Below are positions 8,901 to 19,384 of a stretch of DNA of 64,000 nt, piece by piece. Under the pieces are notes generated by a model. The model had not been told where the DNA came from. It was given only the letters and a program-made list of their open reading frames with translations, and ran no database searches. Source of the DNA: an uncultured Thermoguttaceae bacterium (lineage in GTDB: Bacteria > Planctomycetota > Planctomycetia > Pirellulales > Thermoguttaceae); contig CALKER010000009.1 of NCBI GenBank assembly GCA_938084835.1, positions 62,001 to 126,000 of the forward strand, written 5' to 3'. The first letter of the stretch is position 1; every line of letters begins with the position of its first letter. Position numbers and translations under genes: made by a program.

Positions 8901-9945
8901 GGACGTCCCCGTCGAGGTAAAATTTCGCCTTGGACCAGGAGCTCAGCTCCCTGCTCGTGTTCTGCCGGAAGGTCTTGCGTATTCCCTGCTGCCCGGCTCA
9001 CCTGGCCCCCTTGTGGTCTTGGGACTAAAACCTTTTGGCTGCGGCATACTTGAGTTTTCCTCGGCTGGTGTGGAGCTCCAGGGCGCAGAGTTGGCCTGGC
9101 CCACAGGAATGCGCGAGCAACTTGCAGCGGAAATACACCGGCTTTCCACGGCACTAGCGGTCCTGCGGAACCCGCCATTATGGCCTGCGCTGCAGAACCC
9201 AGGATTCGAAATGTCCGCCGAGGCAAACACAGTCCCACCCGGTTGGCTTCTTGTCGGCCCGCCAGAGGCCACGCTCCAACCGGACGAAATCATAAAACGA
9301 AGCGGAAACTATAGCTTACGACTTCGGTCTCCCAAACCAGGCGCCACACTTGTTAGTCACCCCTTTGACCCGCCACCCACTGGCAGGCTGACCGTGCGTC
9401 TTCACTGGCGGCCGGCACAATATGGCCCACGTATCCGCCTCTCCGTGGAAGGAAAAACCCTTTGGAACGAGGTGCTGGTGCTTGGCGAGACGGTGACCAT
9501 GCCGCCAGGTGCAGAGACGCGAGCGTCTCAGCAGGCGGATTTCCATTTTGTGGACCTTGAACTCTCCGACATCCCCGTGGGCGACCTCCAAGCTATCCGA
9601 CTACGTGTTGATTTACTGGATCCGGGCGAAGTGTGGTTCGACGATGTTCTTCTTACTCAACTTGCCTTTAACCGGGTGGAGCTGGTAGAGCTTATGAAGC
9701 TCGTCGCCCCGGCCGAGGCGCAGATCGCTCAGGGGAGGTATGCCGAAGCCCTGCGACTCCTTGAGTCTCCTTGGGCCCGATTTTTGAAGCGGCACGTTCC
9801 CCTAGGTGTGCCCTCGGAAGCGGAACCCCCCTTGGCAGTCGTGGCGGACAGTCCCAACCCGCCGGCCCCACCTCCTGAAAGCACGTCGGCAAATCCACTT
9901 AGCCGTTTGTGGGAGTGGATTCCCCGGCGACTTCGCTTATTTTGA
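5929..9945 (+). CDS. large secreted glycosidase-like protein (TIM barrel plus beta-sandwich)
   Basis: A 1338-residue exported protein. An in-frame stop (TGA) lies two codons before the ATG, so the start is nearly forced. Arg-Arg at 21-22 and a hydrophobic run (VGLLFLLFFASWASF) precede a likely cleavage after QAWA at about 43. Residues about 60-540 look like beta-sandwich domains. About 545-900 resembles the TIM barrel of family-10-like glycosyl hydrolases: LIDYVRYVGYNSVSFPVYAE, then GLGFIPALEF, then NPIHPQVQAAIEEAVEELL. About 1085-1240 is a jelly-roll carbohydrate-binding-like module beginning NPGFEM and including GNYSLRLRS. The barrel assignment is by resemblance and I cannot point to catalytic acids. 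A perfect AAGGAGGT lies inside codons 4-6, with no usable start after it. It is convergent with the atp cluster. Confidence 0.75.
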   Translation: MGGQGGPNRTWGIATWVASSRRVGLLFLLFFASWASFNGQAWATQPGSLRRMVFRITWWGKTPGNWCGVILLSQGKISDFLPLSLEPDASTSAWIPPGLSADVHSMQPPEGLSSPSSCLLFRPESPRRVDGVEISVESPLESLLGIGFRTTGPTPHYIWLTNTLSNMVEQPQEHVVEALGLVVRIQRRADDRLRVRVDRDSLVFRPGESFRFELQPDLSFKQREGTVRLDLRLSNTQTGRDEWHQQLELAPATESLPISLRLPTEEGVYDLSITAEAAPKLPLPHFRGLPSLTTRPPLPALPEPLWSKAPLAQRKIQLVVVSDQEAAESSGASSWRQVAYWDPGATRWRERFGPLPQPQRLLPITRSVIASKGVRVVRQGEQVWSELAPSVPQEPSYFTVSLPVDKPGATHLLELELPPGFPQLLAVGVLEATGSDGALWPSAFSAVVVPQQVWAFAEAPTSRRHHLFFWPRSKEPVLLLMNLSPNGPARWGRISVHSTSGKLAPLAPKRTVSSQRMLTAYAARPFAPEMFGGGQKTLAGSLDAADDWPSFYDAAVRLIDYVRYVGYNSVSFPVYAEGSSLYPSSVLRPNCRYDTGLFNDTGQDPVRKDVVELVARLCDRTGLGFIPALEFAAPLPRLEELLRTSPQASSGVVLEGTSLSLTRGTAKLPRYNPIHPQVQAAIEEAVEELLNRYSAHACFIGVALQLTPETFTHFPGLAWPLDDLTLQQFREESGVAIDLSETDPTQRAVIIAHQFRQQWLVWRARKLTKFYIQLGKKIAAHKPQATLFLVGPEIFDVPELRDWLRPRLPQHLTAADAYLLVGLDISALAEQDNVVILRPYTSFIFPEEGGEIRSCDLNFLPYYDRLFSACRKKGTVIFRRPVAFRLPAVEELSQRFATSVQLATWHIAGDESCRPLAQSLASVDPEVIFDGTWHFSLGHGDTFRQWLAGLKHLPPAATRGETGRSDDTFSPVVIRLHRSDRATYLSVVNPTDVPVEVKFRLGPGAQLPARVLPEGLAYSLLPGSPGPLVVLGLKPFGCGILEFSSAGVELQGAELAWPTGMREQLAAEIHRLSTALAVLRNPPLWPALQNPGFEMSAEANTVPPGWLLVGPPEATLQPDEIIKRSGNYSLRLRSPKPGATLVSHPFDPPPTGRLTVRLHWRPAQYGPRIRLSVEGKTLWNEVLVLGETVTMPPGAETRASQQADFHFVDLELSDIPVGDLQAIRLRVDLLDPGEVWFDDVLLTQLAFNRVELVELMKLVAPAEAQIAQGRYAEALRLLESPWARFLKRHVPLGVPSEAEPPLAVVADSPNPPAPPPESTSANPLSRLWEWIPRRLRLF

Positions 9946-10328
9946 TTCAGCCTGGCCAGGAAAAAGATCTCTCTGCCCCTAAGTAAAGAGGTTCAACCGT
10001 TCACTACGCGAGGCGAGTCCTTTGCATTCCGGAGGCCACTGTTTTTTCCGTCAGAGAAGAGAAATGACGAAAGCTCGCCAGGTTGTACGCAGGCGGTGTG
10101 TCACCTTCCCGGCTTATTTTTTTCCATAATCCGCGGAGCGAGAAGCTCGCCTATCTGCTCCGAAAGGCCCAGTCTAGACCCCGCTGAGAATCACAACTGG
10201 CCGCGACCACCCGAGTTAAGAGGCGGACTTCCCTGCGGGAAAAACCCTCCCTTGAAAAAACAGATCCAACAGCATGATAGGGAAAAGAGTCAGGGGCCTT
10301 CTTGGAATTCACTTGCGGAGTGTGCGCC
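9946..10328. other. convergent spacer
   Basis: Spacer between the large secreted protein and the end of the atp cluster. I see no gene and no clear hairpin-plus-T terminator for either side. Confidence 0.4.
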
Positions 10329-10733
10329 CTAACCCTCGCGCCGGAACACCCGCAATTGCAGCCGGAGACGAGATACCAAAGCATCCCGTTCGGCAAACTC
10401 CTTATCGGAGAGAATTTTTCGGGAGATCAGTTCGTCAATCGTAGCCTGCAACGATTCGGCGTCGATTTCCTCGGGCCTCAAAACTTTACGCACCACCACG
10501 CGCACACGATTTTGCAGGACCTCCGCAAATCCATCCTCAACATAGAACCGGTGCGTTTTGGTAGAGGTGCGAATGCGCAGCTCACCGCAAGCAACCTGCG
10601 CTACCATTTCTTTCCGATGTGCCGCGATCCCCAATTCCCCGTCTTTTAGCGGGATAACCACCAATTCGGCTGGTCCCGAAAAAATTTCCCGTTCTGGCGT
10701 TATGACTAAGCACTGGGTCAAGTTCTCGGCCAT
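10329..10733 (-). CDS. atpC: ATP synthase F1 subunit epsilon
   Basis: A 134-residue epsilon subunit of the F1 central stalk, which couples rotation to catalysis and can brake ATP hydrolysis. The N-terminal beta-sandwich is recognisable from VITPEREIFSGPAELVVIPLKDGELGI (about 9-35). The C-terminal part (about 90-134) has two short helices with LRPEEIDAESLQATIDEL. Length is normal. It is the last gene of the minus-strand atp cluster, 207 bp after atpD. No strong Shine-Dalgarno site precedes the ATG at 10733. Confidence 0.93.
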   Translation of the reverse strand: MAENLTQCLVITPEREIFSGPAELVVIPLKDGELGIAAHRKEMVAQVACGELRIRTSTKTHRFYVEDGFAEVLQNRVRVVVRKVLRPEEIDAESLQATIDELISRKILSDKEFAERDALVSRLRLQLRVFRREG

Positions 10734-10940
10734 GAAACTGAAAACTTACTTATTTTCTTCCTCAAAGTGGCTCGGACCTTTGCTCACCGAAGAATCCCTC
10801 GCCCCAGAAACTAAGCAGAAATCTATCGCCCATCCCAAACTGCCTTTCCTCATGCAGGCAATGTTTCGTTTGAAGGCATGCTCAAAAGACAATCTACCCC
10901 GACAACGAACGATTTGGGACCACTCCGGGCTCACATCTCC

Positions 10941-12443
<1,503 letters not shown>

Positions 12444-12554
12444 CTAGATGATGTATGATAAATTTTCTGGGCTCAGATACAAATAAATTATTCCTTTCAC
12501 TCCCCTTCTGTTTATGACCTACTCTCACCAGCATCCTGCGCGATACGTACTGAC

Positions 12555-13454
12555 TCATCGGCGCAAAGCTTCAGCAGCGGACATCAATTCGATGAGTTCC
12601 GAGGTGATTTGCGTCTGGCGTGCTCGATTGTACAACAGGGCAAGGCGGGAAAGCATGCGCTCCGCATTCTCTGTAGCTGCCCGCATGGCGGTCATACGGG
12701 CGATTTGCTCCGAGGCAGCCGCATCGAACACCGCCCACCGCAGTCGCGCGCGAAAGACCTCCCCTATTAAACCGGTGGTTACCTCCGCGGACGACGGTAG
12801 CAAATCGAATTCATAAAATGGTGGCAAATCCCACATATGCCTCGAGAGGCTGCGGACGGTTGCCTCCGCCGGTGGGAGTAGTCGCTCCACCACCGGATGC
12901 TGTCGCGCAAGCGATTGAAGTTGCATGTAGGCAACATCGAGGGACAACAGTCGGCCGTGGCAGTACTCCATCCAATAGCGCTCTGCCAGAAGGTCTACAT
13001 CTTCCCCACGAAACTTCTCACTAAGATGGGTGTATACTTCTCCCGGCTCAAGCCCGGCAAAGCGAAGGATACTTACCCCCCGTTTGCCGCTCACCTCCAA
13101 TCGAGCATTTTCCGCTCCGCGAGCGGCAAGATGTTGATGCCAATAATGAACCGCCACCTTAACTACTGCCGTATTAAAACCTCCGCACAACCCGCGGTTA
13201 GAAGTTAGCACCAGCAAGCACCGAGTTGCCCCCGCATCGGCAGGTAACCGCCAAACGGGGCTCTTTTCGGCCACTCCCGCCAGTCGGAGATGCTCCAACA
13301 TCGATTCCAAATGGGCAGCGTACACAGCAGCCGCCAGGGCACGGTCAGCTGCACGCCGAAATCGTGCGGTCGCTATGAGTGCCATGGTATGGCTGATTTT
13401 CCAAATATTGCGCACAGCACGGCGTCGCTTGGCCAGAGCACGCGTCTTGAGCAT
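12555..13454 (-). CDS. atpG: ATP synthase F1 subunit gamma
   Basis: The central rotor shaft of F1, 299 residues. The conserved N-terminal coiled-coil is seen at KRRRAVRNIWKISHTMALIATARF. The middle Rossmann-like part has TSNRGLCGGFNT at about 85, and the C-terminal helix runs AERMLSRLALLYNRARQTQITSELIEL. A standard subunit in the standard place, 63 bp after atpA and 138 bp before atpD. The ATG at 13454 is clear. Confidence 0.96.
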   Translation of the reverse strand: MLKTRALAKRRRAVRNIWKISHTMALIATARFRRAADRALAAAVYAAHLESMLEHLRLAGVAEKSPVWRLPADAGATRCLLVLTSNRGLCGGFNTAVVKVAVHYWHQHLAARGAENARLEVSGKRGVSILRFAGLEPGEVYTHLSEKFRGEDVDLLAERYWMEYCHGRLLSLDVAYMQLQSLARQHPVVERLLPPAEATVRSLSRHMWDLPPFYEFDLLPSSAEVTTGLIGEVFRARLRWAVFDAAASEQIARMTAMRAATENAERMLSRLALLYNRARQTQITSELIELMSAAEALRR

Positions 13455-13517
13455 GAGTGGATCAACCCCTCAACAGTCCCGGCAATGCGTGGGAGCTAGG
13501 CCCCATATCAGTAGGAA

Positions 13518-15062
13518 CTACGCACGAACCAAGGCACCAGGTGATGTCTTCCGTTTCTCTGTATAAAGCTGATCAAACTCTGCAAGTGCCTGCTTAAGCT
13601 CCGCCTCGATTGCCTCGTCCAAATCCCGAGTTTCCGTGATGCGCTCCCAAATATGTTTCTTTTTTTCGTGGATGAATCGGAGAAACTCTTCTTCCCAAGC
13701 CGTGACTTCCTGGACCGGAACACGGTCGAGCCACCCGTGCGTTCCTGCATAAATCACGAGCACCTGATCGGTGACATGCATCGGTTGAAAAAGGCCTTGC
13801 TTGAGCAACTCGGTCATGCGATAACCGCGTTCCAGGCGAGCTTGGGTAGCAGGATCCAACTCCGTTTTTAGCTGGGTAAAGGCTTCCAGCTCGCGAAAGG
13901 CTGCCAAGTCAAGCCGCAAACCGCCTGCCACCTTTTTCATGGCGGGAATCTGCGCCTTCCCACCCACGCGACTTACAGAGATCCCCACATTCATAGCCGG
14001 CCTCTGGCCAGCAAAGAATAGGTCGGTTTGCAAGTAAATTTGTCCATCGGTTATGGAAATCAAATTAGTGGGGATATAAGCAGAGACTTCTCCCTCAAGT
14101 GTCTCCACTATTGGAAGAGCTGTGAGCGAGCCTCCGCCGAGCTCATCGGACAGTTTTGCTGCCCTTTCCAACAAGCGACTGTGGCAATAGAAGATATCCC
14201 CTGGGTAAGCCTCTCGGCCAGGAGGCCGCCGTAAAAGCAGCGACAGCTGTCGGTACGCCTGCGCGTGGCGAAGGAGATCATCGTAAACAATAAGGGCGTG
14301 TTCACCTTTGTACATGAAATATTCGGCCATGGCGCATCCGGCATAGGGAGCAATATATTGCAAAGGCGCCGGATCACTCGCGCAGGCCACCACCACGGTG
14401 GTATATTCCATCGCACCGTAACGACGCAAGACATCCACAACCTGGGCCACCGTGGATTCCTTTTGGCCCACGGCCACATAAAAGCATCTTACCCCCGTCC
14501 CCTTTTGGTTGAGAATTGTATCGATGCAAATCGAGGTTTTACCGGTTTTTCGATCACCGATAATCAACTCCCTTTGCCCTCGGCCGATGGGCGTCATGGA
14601 ATCAATAGCCTTAATCCCGGTCTGCAATGGCTCGTTGACAGGTTGACGCTCGGCCACGCCCGGGGCGGGGGACTCTACCAAGCGTCGCTTCCCGGTCTCG
14701 ATCGGTCCCAAAGCATCCAAAGGGTTTCCTAAGGGGTCGATCACCCGACCAAGAAGCTCCTCCCCAACCGGCACACTTAGTAGCTCGCCAGTAGCTTGTA
14801 CTTCTTCCCCTTCGCGGATGCGGAGCCAATCACCCAGGATGATCACTCCCACGGAGTTTTCTTCCAAATTAAACGCAAGTCCCATGGCCCCGCTAGCAAA
14901 GCGGACCATTTCCCCGGACATCACCTCAGATAAGCCGTAGACACGCGCAATCCCGTCGCCGACTTCGAGCACCCGCCCGACCTCAGCTACAACAATCCGC
15001 GATTGGAATTGCTCAATTTCCTGCTGGATGACGGAAGCGATCTCGTCGATGTTGAACCTCAT
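13518..15062 (-). CDS. atpA: ATP synthase F1 subunit alpha
   Basis: The non-catalytic nucleotide-binding F1 subunit, 514 residues. Walker A is GDRKTGKT at about 169-176, preceded by the family signature region [14 protein letters not shown] start at the ATG at 15062 ([10 protein letters not shown], matching the family); an in-frame TTG five codons upstream is possible. The gene overlaps the end of atpH by 50 nt, which suggests translational coupling. Length is typical. Confidence 0.96.
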   Translation of the reverse strand: MRFNIDEIASVIQQEIEQFQSRIVVAEVGRVLEVGDGIARVYGLSEVMSGEMVRFASGAMGLAFNLEENSVGVIILGDWLRIREGEEVQATGELLSVPVGEELLGRVIDPLGNPLDALGPIETGKRRLVESPAPGVAERQPVNEPLQTGIKAIDSMTPIGRGQRELIIGDRKTGKTSICIDTILNQKGTGVRCFYVAVGQKESTVAQVVDVLRRYGAMEYTTVVVACASDPAPLQYIAPYAGCAMAEYFMYKGEHALIVYDDLLRHAQAYRQLSLLLRRPPGREAYPGDIFYCHSRLLERAAKLSDELGGGSLTALPIVETLEGEVSAYIPTNLISITDGQIYLQTDLFFAGQRPAMNVGISVSRVGGKAQIPAMKKVAGGLRLDLAAFRELEAFTQLKTELDPATQARLERGYRMTELLKQGLFQPMHVTDQVLVIYAGTHGWLDRVPVQEVTAWEEEFLRFIHEKKKHIWERITETRDLDEAIEAELKQALAEFDQLYTEKRKTSPGALVRA

Positions 15063-15666
15063 GGGCTGCCCTGTCAAAAATTTGCCGCACCAGATTTTGC
15101 AGCTGCGTGGCTACCGAAGCGTCGTACACTTTATCCCCAATGCGAATAATGATCCCCCCAATAATCTGAGGATCCACCCTCCACGTGAGGATCGGGTCTT
15201 TGCCAATCTTCTTTCGTAGTGTTTCGCGAACTTTTTCCTCTTCCTCAGCCGTGAGGGGCCCTGCGATTGTGACTTCAACTGCCACACGTCCCTCCCATTC
15301 AGCGACAAGTCGCGTGAACTGTCGATATACCTCCCGCAGGAGCGAAACCCGATTTCGGCGGACCACAACTTTCAAAAAGTTGAGGAAAACCGGGTGGGCC
15401 TGGCTTCCCAAAGTCCGGTCGAGCACGGCCACTTTCTCTTCGAATGAGATGAAAGCTGACTCAAGGAGGCGTTCGAATTGAGGGAATTGCCGGAAGACTT
15501 CTTCCAAAAGCGAGTCGAACTGCTCTGCTACCTGGTAGACTGCGCCCTGTTTCTCTGCAGCACCCTTTAGCGCTTGAGCATAACAGCGAGCGATGGGCTC
15601 CGCTTCCACTTGTGCCCAAAATGCCGCAGCAAATTGAGCATGACTGGAGGCGTAATCACTGACCAT
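15013..15666 (-). CDS. atpH: ATP synthase F1 subunit delta (OSCP)
   Basis: A 217-residue peripheral-stalk subunit linking the b dimer to the top of F1. The N-terminal helical domain includes [14 protein letters not shown] at about 24. The C-terminal signature is [29 protein letters not shown] (about 160-190), the classic OSCP/delta ending. It is about 40 residues longer than the common 180. Its last 50 nt overlap the start of atpA. The gap to atpF is 284 bp, large for this operon type. Confidence 0.94.
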   Translation of the reverse strand: MVSDYASSHAQFAAAFWAQVEAEPIARCYAQALKGAAEKQGAVYQVAEQFDSLLEEVFRQFPQFERLLESAFISFEEKVAVLDRTLGSQAHPVFLNFLKVVVRRNRVSLLREVYRQFTRLVAEWEGRVAVEVTIAGPLTAEEEEKVRETLRKKIGKDPILTWRVDPQIIGGIIIRIGDKVYDASVATQLQNLVRQIFDRAAHEVQHRRDRFRHPAGN

Positions 15667-15950
15667 TACAAGCCCCGATGACTGCGGCTTTCCAGGCTTT
15701 CAAAAGTAGTCCCAAAGGGTTTCACAACCGTCCAACACGATTCCATCCTGGATGTGCACTCGCCGTTCGTTGATTTAACGGAACAATCAAGGTTTGAACG
15801 ACGATTGTCGGCATGATCGATCCAGCACTCCGCTTCTGCCCGCGCCCTGCCCGAAGTGAAACCCGGTGTTTTTCTAGGAGCATTATCGGTTCGACGGTTA
15901 CTGCTACGACGATTTCCCCGTCGGACATTGCTCCATGGCCCAATTGTTTT

Positions 15951-16787
15951 TCAATTGGGGGATTTTAGATCTCGCTCGCCGAATTGAAGATCCGATTCGG
16001 CTAAAGATGCCCCGACGTGGGCCAACTGGCTTAAGGCATCCTCTAAAAGTCTGCGGTGAGAGGCCGGGTCAAGATGCGAGCGCATCAGCCGAGCAGCGAT
16101 TTCCGCCGCCAAAACCGCGGCACGTTCTACCAGTTGCCGAAGAGCTTCATCGGCAGCCTGTTCCAGATCAGCTAATCGCCGCTTGTGCTCCGTCTCTGCC
16201 TCCGCACGAGCCTGGGCGAGGATCTCGCCCGCCCGTTGCTGGGCCTCTTCGATGGCTCGCTGAAGAATTCGCTCTGCTTCTTCTCCCGCGGTAGCCAGAC
16301 GTCGTTCATGTTCACGAAGCAAAACTTCCGCTCTCTCAAGGCGGCGTTTGGCTTCTGCAAATTGCTCCTCCAGGTGGCGCTCTCGACGATCCAGCGCCCG
16401 AGCAATTGGCGACCAAGCAAGAGGCCCAAGGATGGCAAGAAGTACCAAAAATACAACTGCCGTCCAAAGAGCTAAGTCTGTGCGAAACTCAAGCGGATTC
16501 AATGCGGGGCCCTCATCATGACCGCCGGCCTCCTCGCTTTTGGGAGGGCCTCCTTTCATCGCAACAAGCCCCCTTGCGCCGGGGACTTCGCTCCCGCCGC
16601 CCCTTTCTCCTCCTCGGTGGCCGTCATCTCCCCAAGCGGTGGAAACCTGATGGACAAAAAAAGGGCTGCCAGCTACCAGAGGCCTCAAGCCGGCCGCAGG
16701 CTCATGAGCCGGCGAGTACCCGTCAGCTACCGACACCATGGTGCTTAGGGCAAAAAAGTAAAAGGCAATTAACCACACCTCATACAT
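15951..16787 (-). CDS. atpF: ATP synthase Fo subunit b with signal-like N-terminal extension
   Basis: A peripheral-stalk subunit of about 278 residues, against about 160 usually. The real b core starts near residue 95: one membrane helix (LALWTAVVFLVLLAILGPLAW), then a long charged coiled coil with ERHLEEQFAEAKRRLERAEVLL and AEAETEHKRRLADLEQAADEALRQL. Before it lie about 90 extra residues. These begin with a hydrophobic run (YEVWLIAFYFFALSTMVSVADG) that looks like a signal peptide, followed by a Gly/Pro/His-rich linker. I use the ATG at 16787 over a TTG two codons upstream. A processed or doubly spanning b subunit is plausible; the c subunit has the same kind of extension. Confidence 0.9.
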   Translation of the reverse strand: MYEVWLIAFYFFALSTMVSVADGYSPAHEPAAGLRPLVAGSPFFVHQVSTAWGDDGHRGGERGGGSEVPGARGLVAMKGGPPKSEEAGGHDEGPALNPLEFRTDLALWTAVVFLVLLAILGPLAWSPIARALDRRERHLEEQFAEAKRRLERAEVLLREHERRLATAGEEAERILQRAIEEAQQRAGEILAQARAEAETEHKRRLADLEQAADEALRQLVERAAVLAAEIAARLMRSHLDPASHRRLLEDALSQLAHVGASLAESDLQFGERDLKSPN

Positions 16788-16918
16788 GATCAAGACTTGA
16801 AAAGCTCATGCTGCCGCTTAGCGAGCGGGATCATCGGGGCCAGTCTTCACTTTGATTTTTTCCTCGACAGCAACTACTACGATCCCGTCGGCCAACGCAA
16901 TCAATCACAACAATCCAT

Positions 16919-16946
16919 TTTACGCCATATTATTTACGCCATATTA
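16919..16946. repeat. perfect 14-bp tandem duplication in the atpE-atpF spacer
   Basis: TTTACGCCATATTA occurs twice back to back (16919-16932 and 16933-16946) with no mismatch. It lies in the 243-bp spacer between atpE and atpF. Confidence 0.9.
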
Positions 16947-17030
16947 AAAGTAAGGCCCTTTGCCGAAGGCGGGGGTGACTTATTCCCAACGTCCGTAATC
17001 GTTAACGTCTGGCCTGCGCTCCCTGCCGAG

Positions 17031-17390
17031 CTACAGCCGGAACAGAGCAATTAGCAGCACAATCAGTGCAAAAAACGTCACACCTTCAATTAAGGCAGCC
17101 GACACAATCATGGCGGTTTGAATATTGCCGGCCGCCTCCGGTTGTCTTGCCATGCATTCCACCGCTGAGGACCCAATCCGCGAAATGCCTAAAGAGGCCC
17201 CTGCAATCACAAACCCTCCCCCTAGGGCTGCCGCAATCGGCAACCAAAACCGTCCTCCCGTAGCCGTTTCTGAGGCCGGCGGCGGAGCTTCTGCAGTTTG
17301 AGCAAAAGTTAAGCTAGGAATTCCACATGTCAGCATAGCCAGTGACAATCCAAATAGCCCAATCCAGGGATAGTTCCTCAAGGGTTGCAC
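17031..17390 (-). CDS. atpE: ATP synthase Fo subunit c with N-terminal signal peptide
   Basis: The proteolipid ring subunit. I start at the GTG at 17390, because GAGGAG at 17400-17405 lies 9 nt upstream; an upstream GTG at 17486 would only add a polar tail. The product has 119 residues. Residues 1-30 look like a signal peptide (hydrophobic WIGLFGLSLAMLTCG, likely cut after TFA). Then come a short linker and two membrane helices (about 48-72 and 92-117). The polar loop carries ARQPE (81-85), and the ion-binding carboxylate is Glu102 in ALIEGVTFF. Gly follows this Glu rather than Ser/Thr, and I do not see the Na+ signature, so proton use is more likely. Its neighbours are atpB and atpF. Confidence 0.92.
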   Translation of the reverse strand: MQPLRNYPWIGLFGLSLAMLTCGIPSLTFAQTAEAPPPASETATGGRFWLPIAAALGGGFVIAGASLGISRIGSSAVECMARQPEAAGNIQTAMIVSAALIEGVTFFALIVLLIALFRL

Positions 17391-17399
17391 CGTATCAAG

Positions 17400-17405
17400 C
17401 TCCTC
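17400..17405 (-). promoter_or_regulatory. Shine-Dalgarno site deciding the atpE start
   Basis: GAGGAG on the minus strand, 9 nt before the GTG at 17390. This places the start so that the protein begins directly with a signal peptide. Confidence 0.7.
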
Positions 17406-18047
17406 ATTTTGTCTCGTTATTTTGTCTTGTTGTGGGGCAGCTAACGGGGGATTCCCCGGCCTGATACTCCGTTTCCACTTAGACACGTTTAGACCGGAAG
17501 CCGCGTCAAACCGACGCTCTCCCAGACTTTAACCAAGCCTTTCTGCCGCCGCGAGTCGGCAACGTAACATTGATTTTCGCTCGGTTTAAGGCAAAGCCAT
17601 GTCATGGCATCCAGGGATTGGGTGGTCGGGAGAGGGCTTAAAAAAACTCAGTATGCTTTGCTTTTGGCAGGGCGTCAACTGCCTCCCTGGCACACCGAAG
17701 CGAAAAATCCATTAAAGCTGCGAAGCGATCTCGGCAACAACGGCCATGAACAAATTGGAAAATTAAACTATGGCCTTAGAAGTCCCGCCCCACTTAGATC
17801 ACTCCACGGACTGCGATAAATAATGAGCTTCTTTAAGAGAATATGACCTTCTTTAAAAGAGAATACTGATCCCCAAAAAAGGCAGGACGCTAACAGGACG
17901 TGGCCGCAAGAAATTGCCGCACTACTGTAAAAATCTCGTCAAAATCGATTGTAATTTTGCCTAATTTCGTTCACTGGCTGACAGAATTTGTGCCAATTGT
18001 GCGCGAACTTTAGCGAGATAGTGCCTAATTTGCTCGGCAAGCTTGGT
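17406..18047. other. long spacer between atpB and atpE
   Basis: About 0.64 kb inside the atp cluster, with no gene on either strand that I can support. It contains an imperfect tandem repeat at 17828-17865. Such a gap is unusual between a and c subunit genes, and it may hold a promoter or an RNA-processing site. Confidence 0.4.
17828..17865. repeat. imperfect tandem repeat in the atpB-atpE spacer
   Basis: CTTCTTTAAGAGAATA at 17828-17843 recurs at 17848-17865 with two extra A residues (CTTCTTTAAAAGAGAATA). The copies are 20 bp apart. Confidence 0.7.
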
Positions 18048-18917
18048 TTAGTGTGTATGAATCGCCATCCCGATGAAGATACTGGAAAGGGTGGCAAACA
18101 CGTAAGCCTGAATAAAAGCCACGAGTAATTCCAGCACCGAGACTGCCACCGCCCCAAGAACGCTAAAAACCGTTACCCCTCCCCAAACCACAAGGTGTGC
18201 GGGAGCGCTTGCTCCGATAAACCCAATAATCACTGCCAGCACAAAGTGACCAGCGAACACATTAGCCAAGAGCCGTACAGCAAGCACGGCATGGCGAATT
18301 AACAAACCCCAAATTTCTAAAGCCAACATGAGTGGGAAAAGGAAGATTTTGATAGCGCCAGGTATATCCATACGCGGAACTAAGGCCAGCCAGAACCCAC
18401 CGAATCCATGAACTTTAAACCCGGCGACCAACACCGTTGCCAAGGTGAGAGCAGCCAACGCGCCCGTCGCCGCCAACGCACCCGTGGGCGAACCGGCCCA
18501 GGGCACCAGGCCCAACAGGTTGCAGATCAGTACGAAAAAAAACATGTTCCAAATGAATGGCAAAAAGCGGTCCGCCTGTTTCCCGCCAATTGCCGGCCGA
18601 GCAATCTCATCCCGAATAAAAAGTAGAAGAATTTCTAGTGCGTTGCATAATCTCCCACGAGGCGGGCCGATTTGCCTCATCCGAATGGCCAGCGGCACAA
18701 ACAACAAGATCATGATGAGTCCCGCAACCACCTCCAAAACCATAAATCTCGTAAGTTGGAACGAAACCCCGAGAAACTCCACCCGAGGCAGGGGTATGAG
18801 CCCCGGATGCGTTCCTTCCCCCCGCCACGCCTCAGGGAGTAAGTACCACACCACTTGGGGCACATGAAACGAAACATCATCTTGGACGTGGCTTGCAAGT
18901 TCGGAGATCTTTAGCAT
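18048..18917 (-). CDS. atpB: ATP synthase Fo subunit a
   Basis: A 289-residue polytopic membrane protein forming the proton half-channels next to the c ring. The essential Arg lies in AVRLLANVFAGH (about 216-227), the family signature. Further membrane helices include FFFVLICNLLGLVPWAG and VAVSVLELLVAFIQAYVFATLSSIFIG, the typical C-terminal pair. The N-terminus carries a hydrophilic segment with the PLPRVEFLG stretch. First structural gene of the cluster after the atpI-like gene, 68 bp downstream of it. Confidence 0.96.
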   Translation of the reverse strand: MLKISELASHVQDDVSFHVPQVVWYLLPEAWRGEGTHPGLIPLPRVEFLGVSFQLTRFMVLEVVAGLIMILLFVPLAIRMRQIGPPRGRLCNALEILLLFIRDEIARPAIGGKQADRFLPFIWNMFFFVLICNLLGLVPWAGSPTGALAATGALAALTLATVLVAGFKVHGFGGFWLALVPRMDIPGAIKIFLFPLMLALEIWGLLIRHAVLAVRLLANVFAGHFVLAVIIGFIGASAPAHLVVWGGVTVFSVLGAVAVSVLELLVAFIQAYVFATLSSIFIGMAIHTH

Positions 18918-18985
18918 TGGTTGCCCGTCTCTTCCACTCGATTACCCGACCGAATTCGCTAGTGCATTCAAAGCTGAATTAAACA

Positions 18986-19384
18986 TCAAGAATGCCCAGC
19001 CACTGGGCCTTTCCGAACTGTTCGCCAAGCTGCGAGCCATGTCAAACAAACATATATGACCCCCGACCAAATTGCGACAAGTTCAGCCCCCAATCCCCCT
19101 CGAACCGCAAGGAGGATAAAAATCGCGATTAGCAGGACGAGCATCCGAACGGCTGCACCCGCCAACCATATTGTCCATGGAGCTAGGCCCCGAAACATGG
19201 CTGTGGGAAAGTGACCGGCTAAGTAAGCGCCGGACGTTAATCCCAATCCCCAAAGTGGAGATCCTCTTCGAAGCCAAAGGTCGGTCATTGTGATGAGGTA
19301 TGCCAAGCAAAGAGCGACAATCACAAGTCCGCCAAGGCCAATCCAAAAATGAATTGAGCTAAATAGTCGTAGGATAGCCGCCAA
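18986..19384 (-). CDS. AtpI-like four-helix membrane protein
   Basis: A 132-residue protein with four predicted membrane helices: about 12-34 (FWIGLGGLVIVALCLAYLI), 44-64, 70-94 (AGAAVRMLVLLIAIFILLAV) and 99-121. Position just before atpB and topology fit the AtpI/AtpR group of ATP synthase assembly or Mg2+-handling factors. I infer this mainly from context, because sequence motifs in the group are weak. The start is a TTG at 19384 with AAGGAGGGG about 7 nt upstream, clearer than any ATG. A separate atpZ-like gene was not found upstream. Confidence 0.7.
   Translation of the reverse strand: MAAILRLFSSIHFWIGLGGLVIVALCLAYLITMTDLWLRRGSPLWGLGLTSGAYLAGHFPTAMFRGLAPWTIWLAGAAVRMLVLLIAIFILLAVRGGLGAELVAIWSGVIYVCLTWLAAWRTVRKGPVAGHS

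Noticed and set aside
15722..15943. 73-codon frame between atpF and atpH
   Set aside because: Begins 8 bp after atpF but has no ribosome site and no family likeness; the spacer position is better explained by the generally long gaps here.
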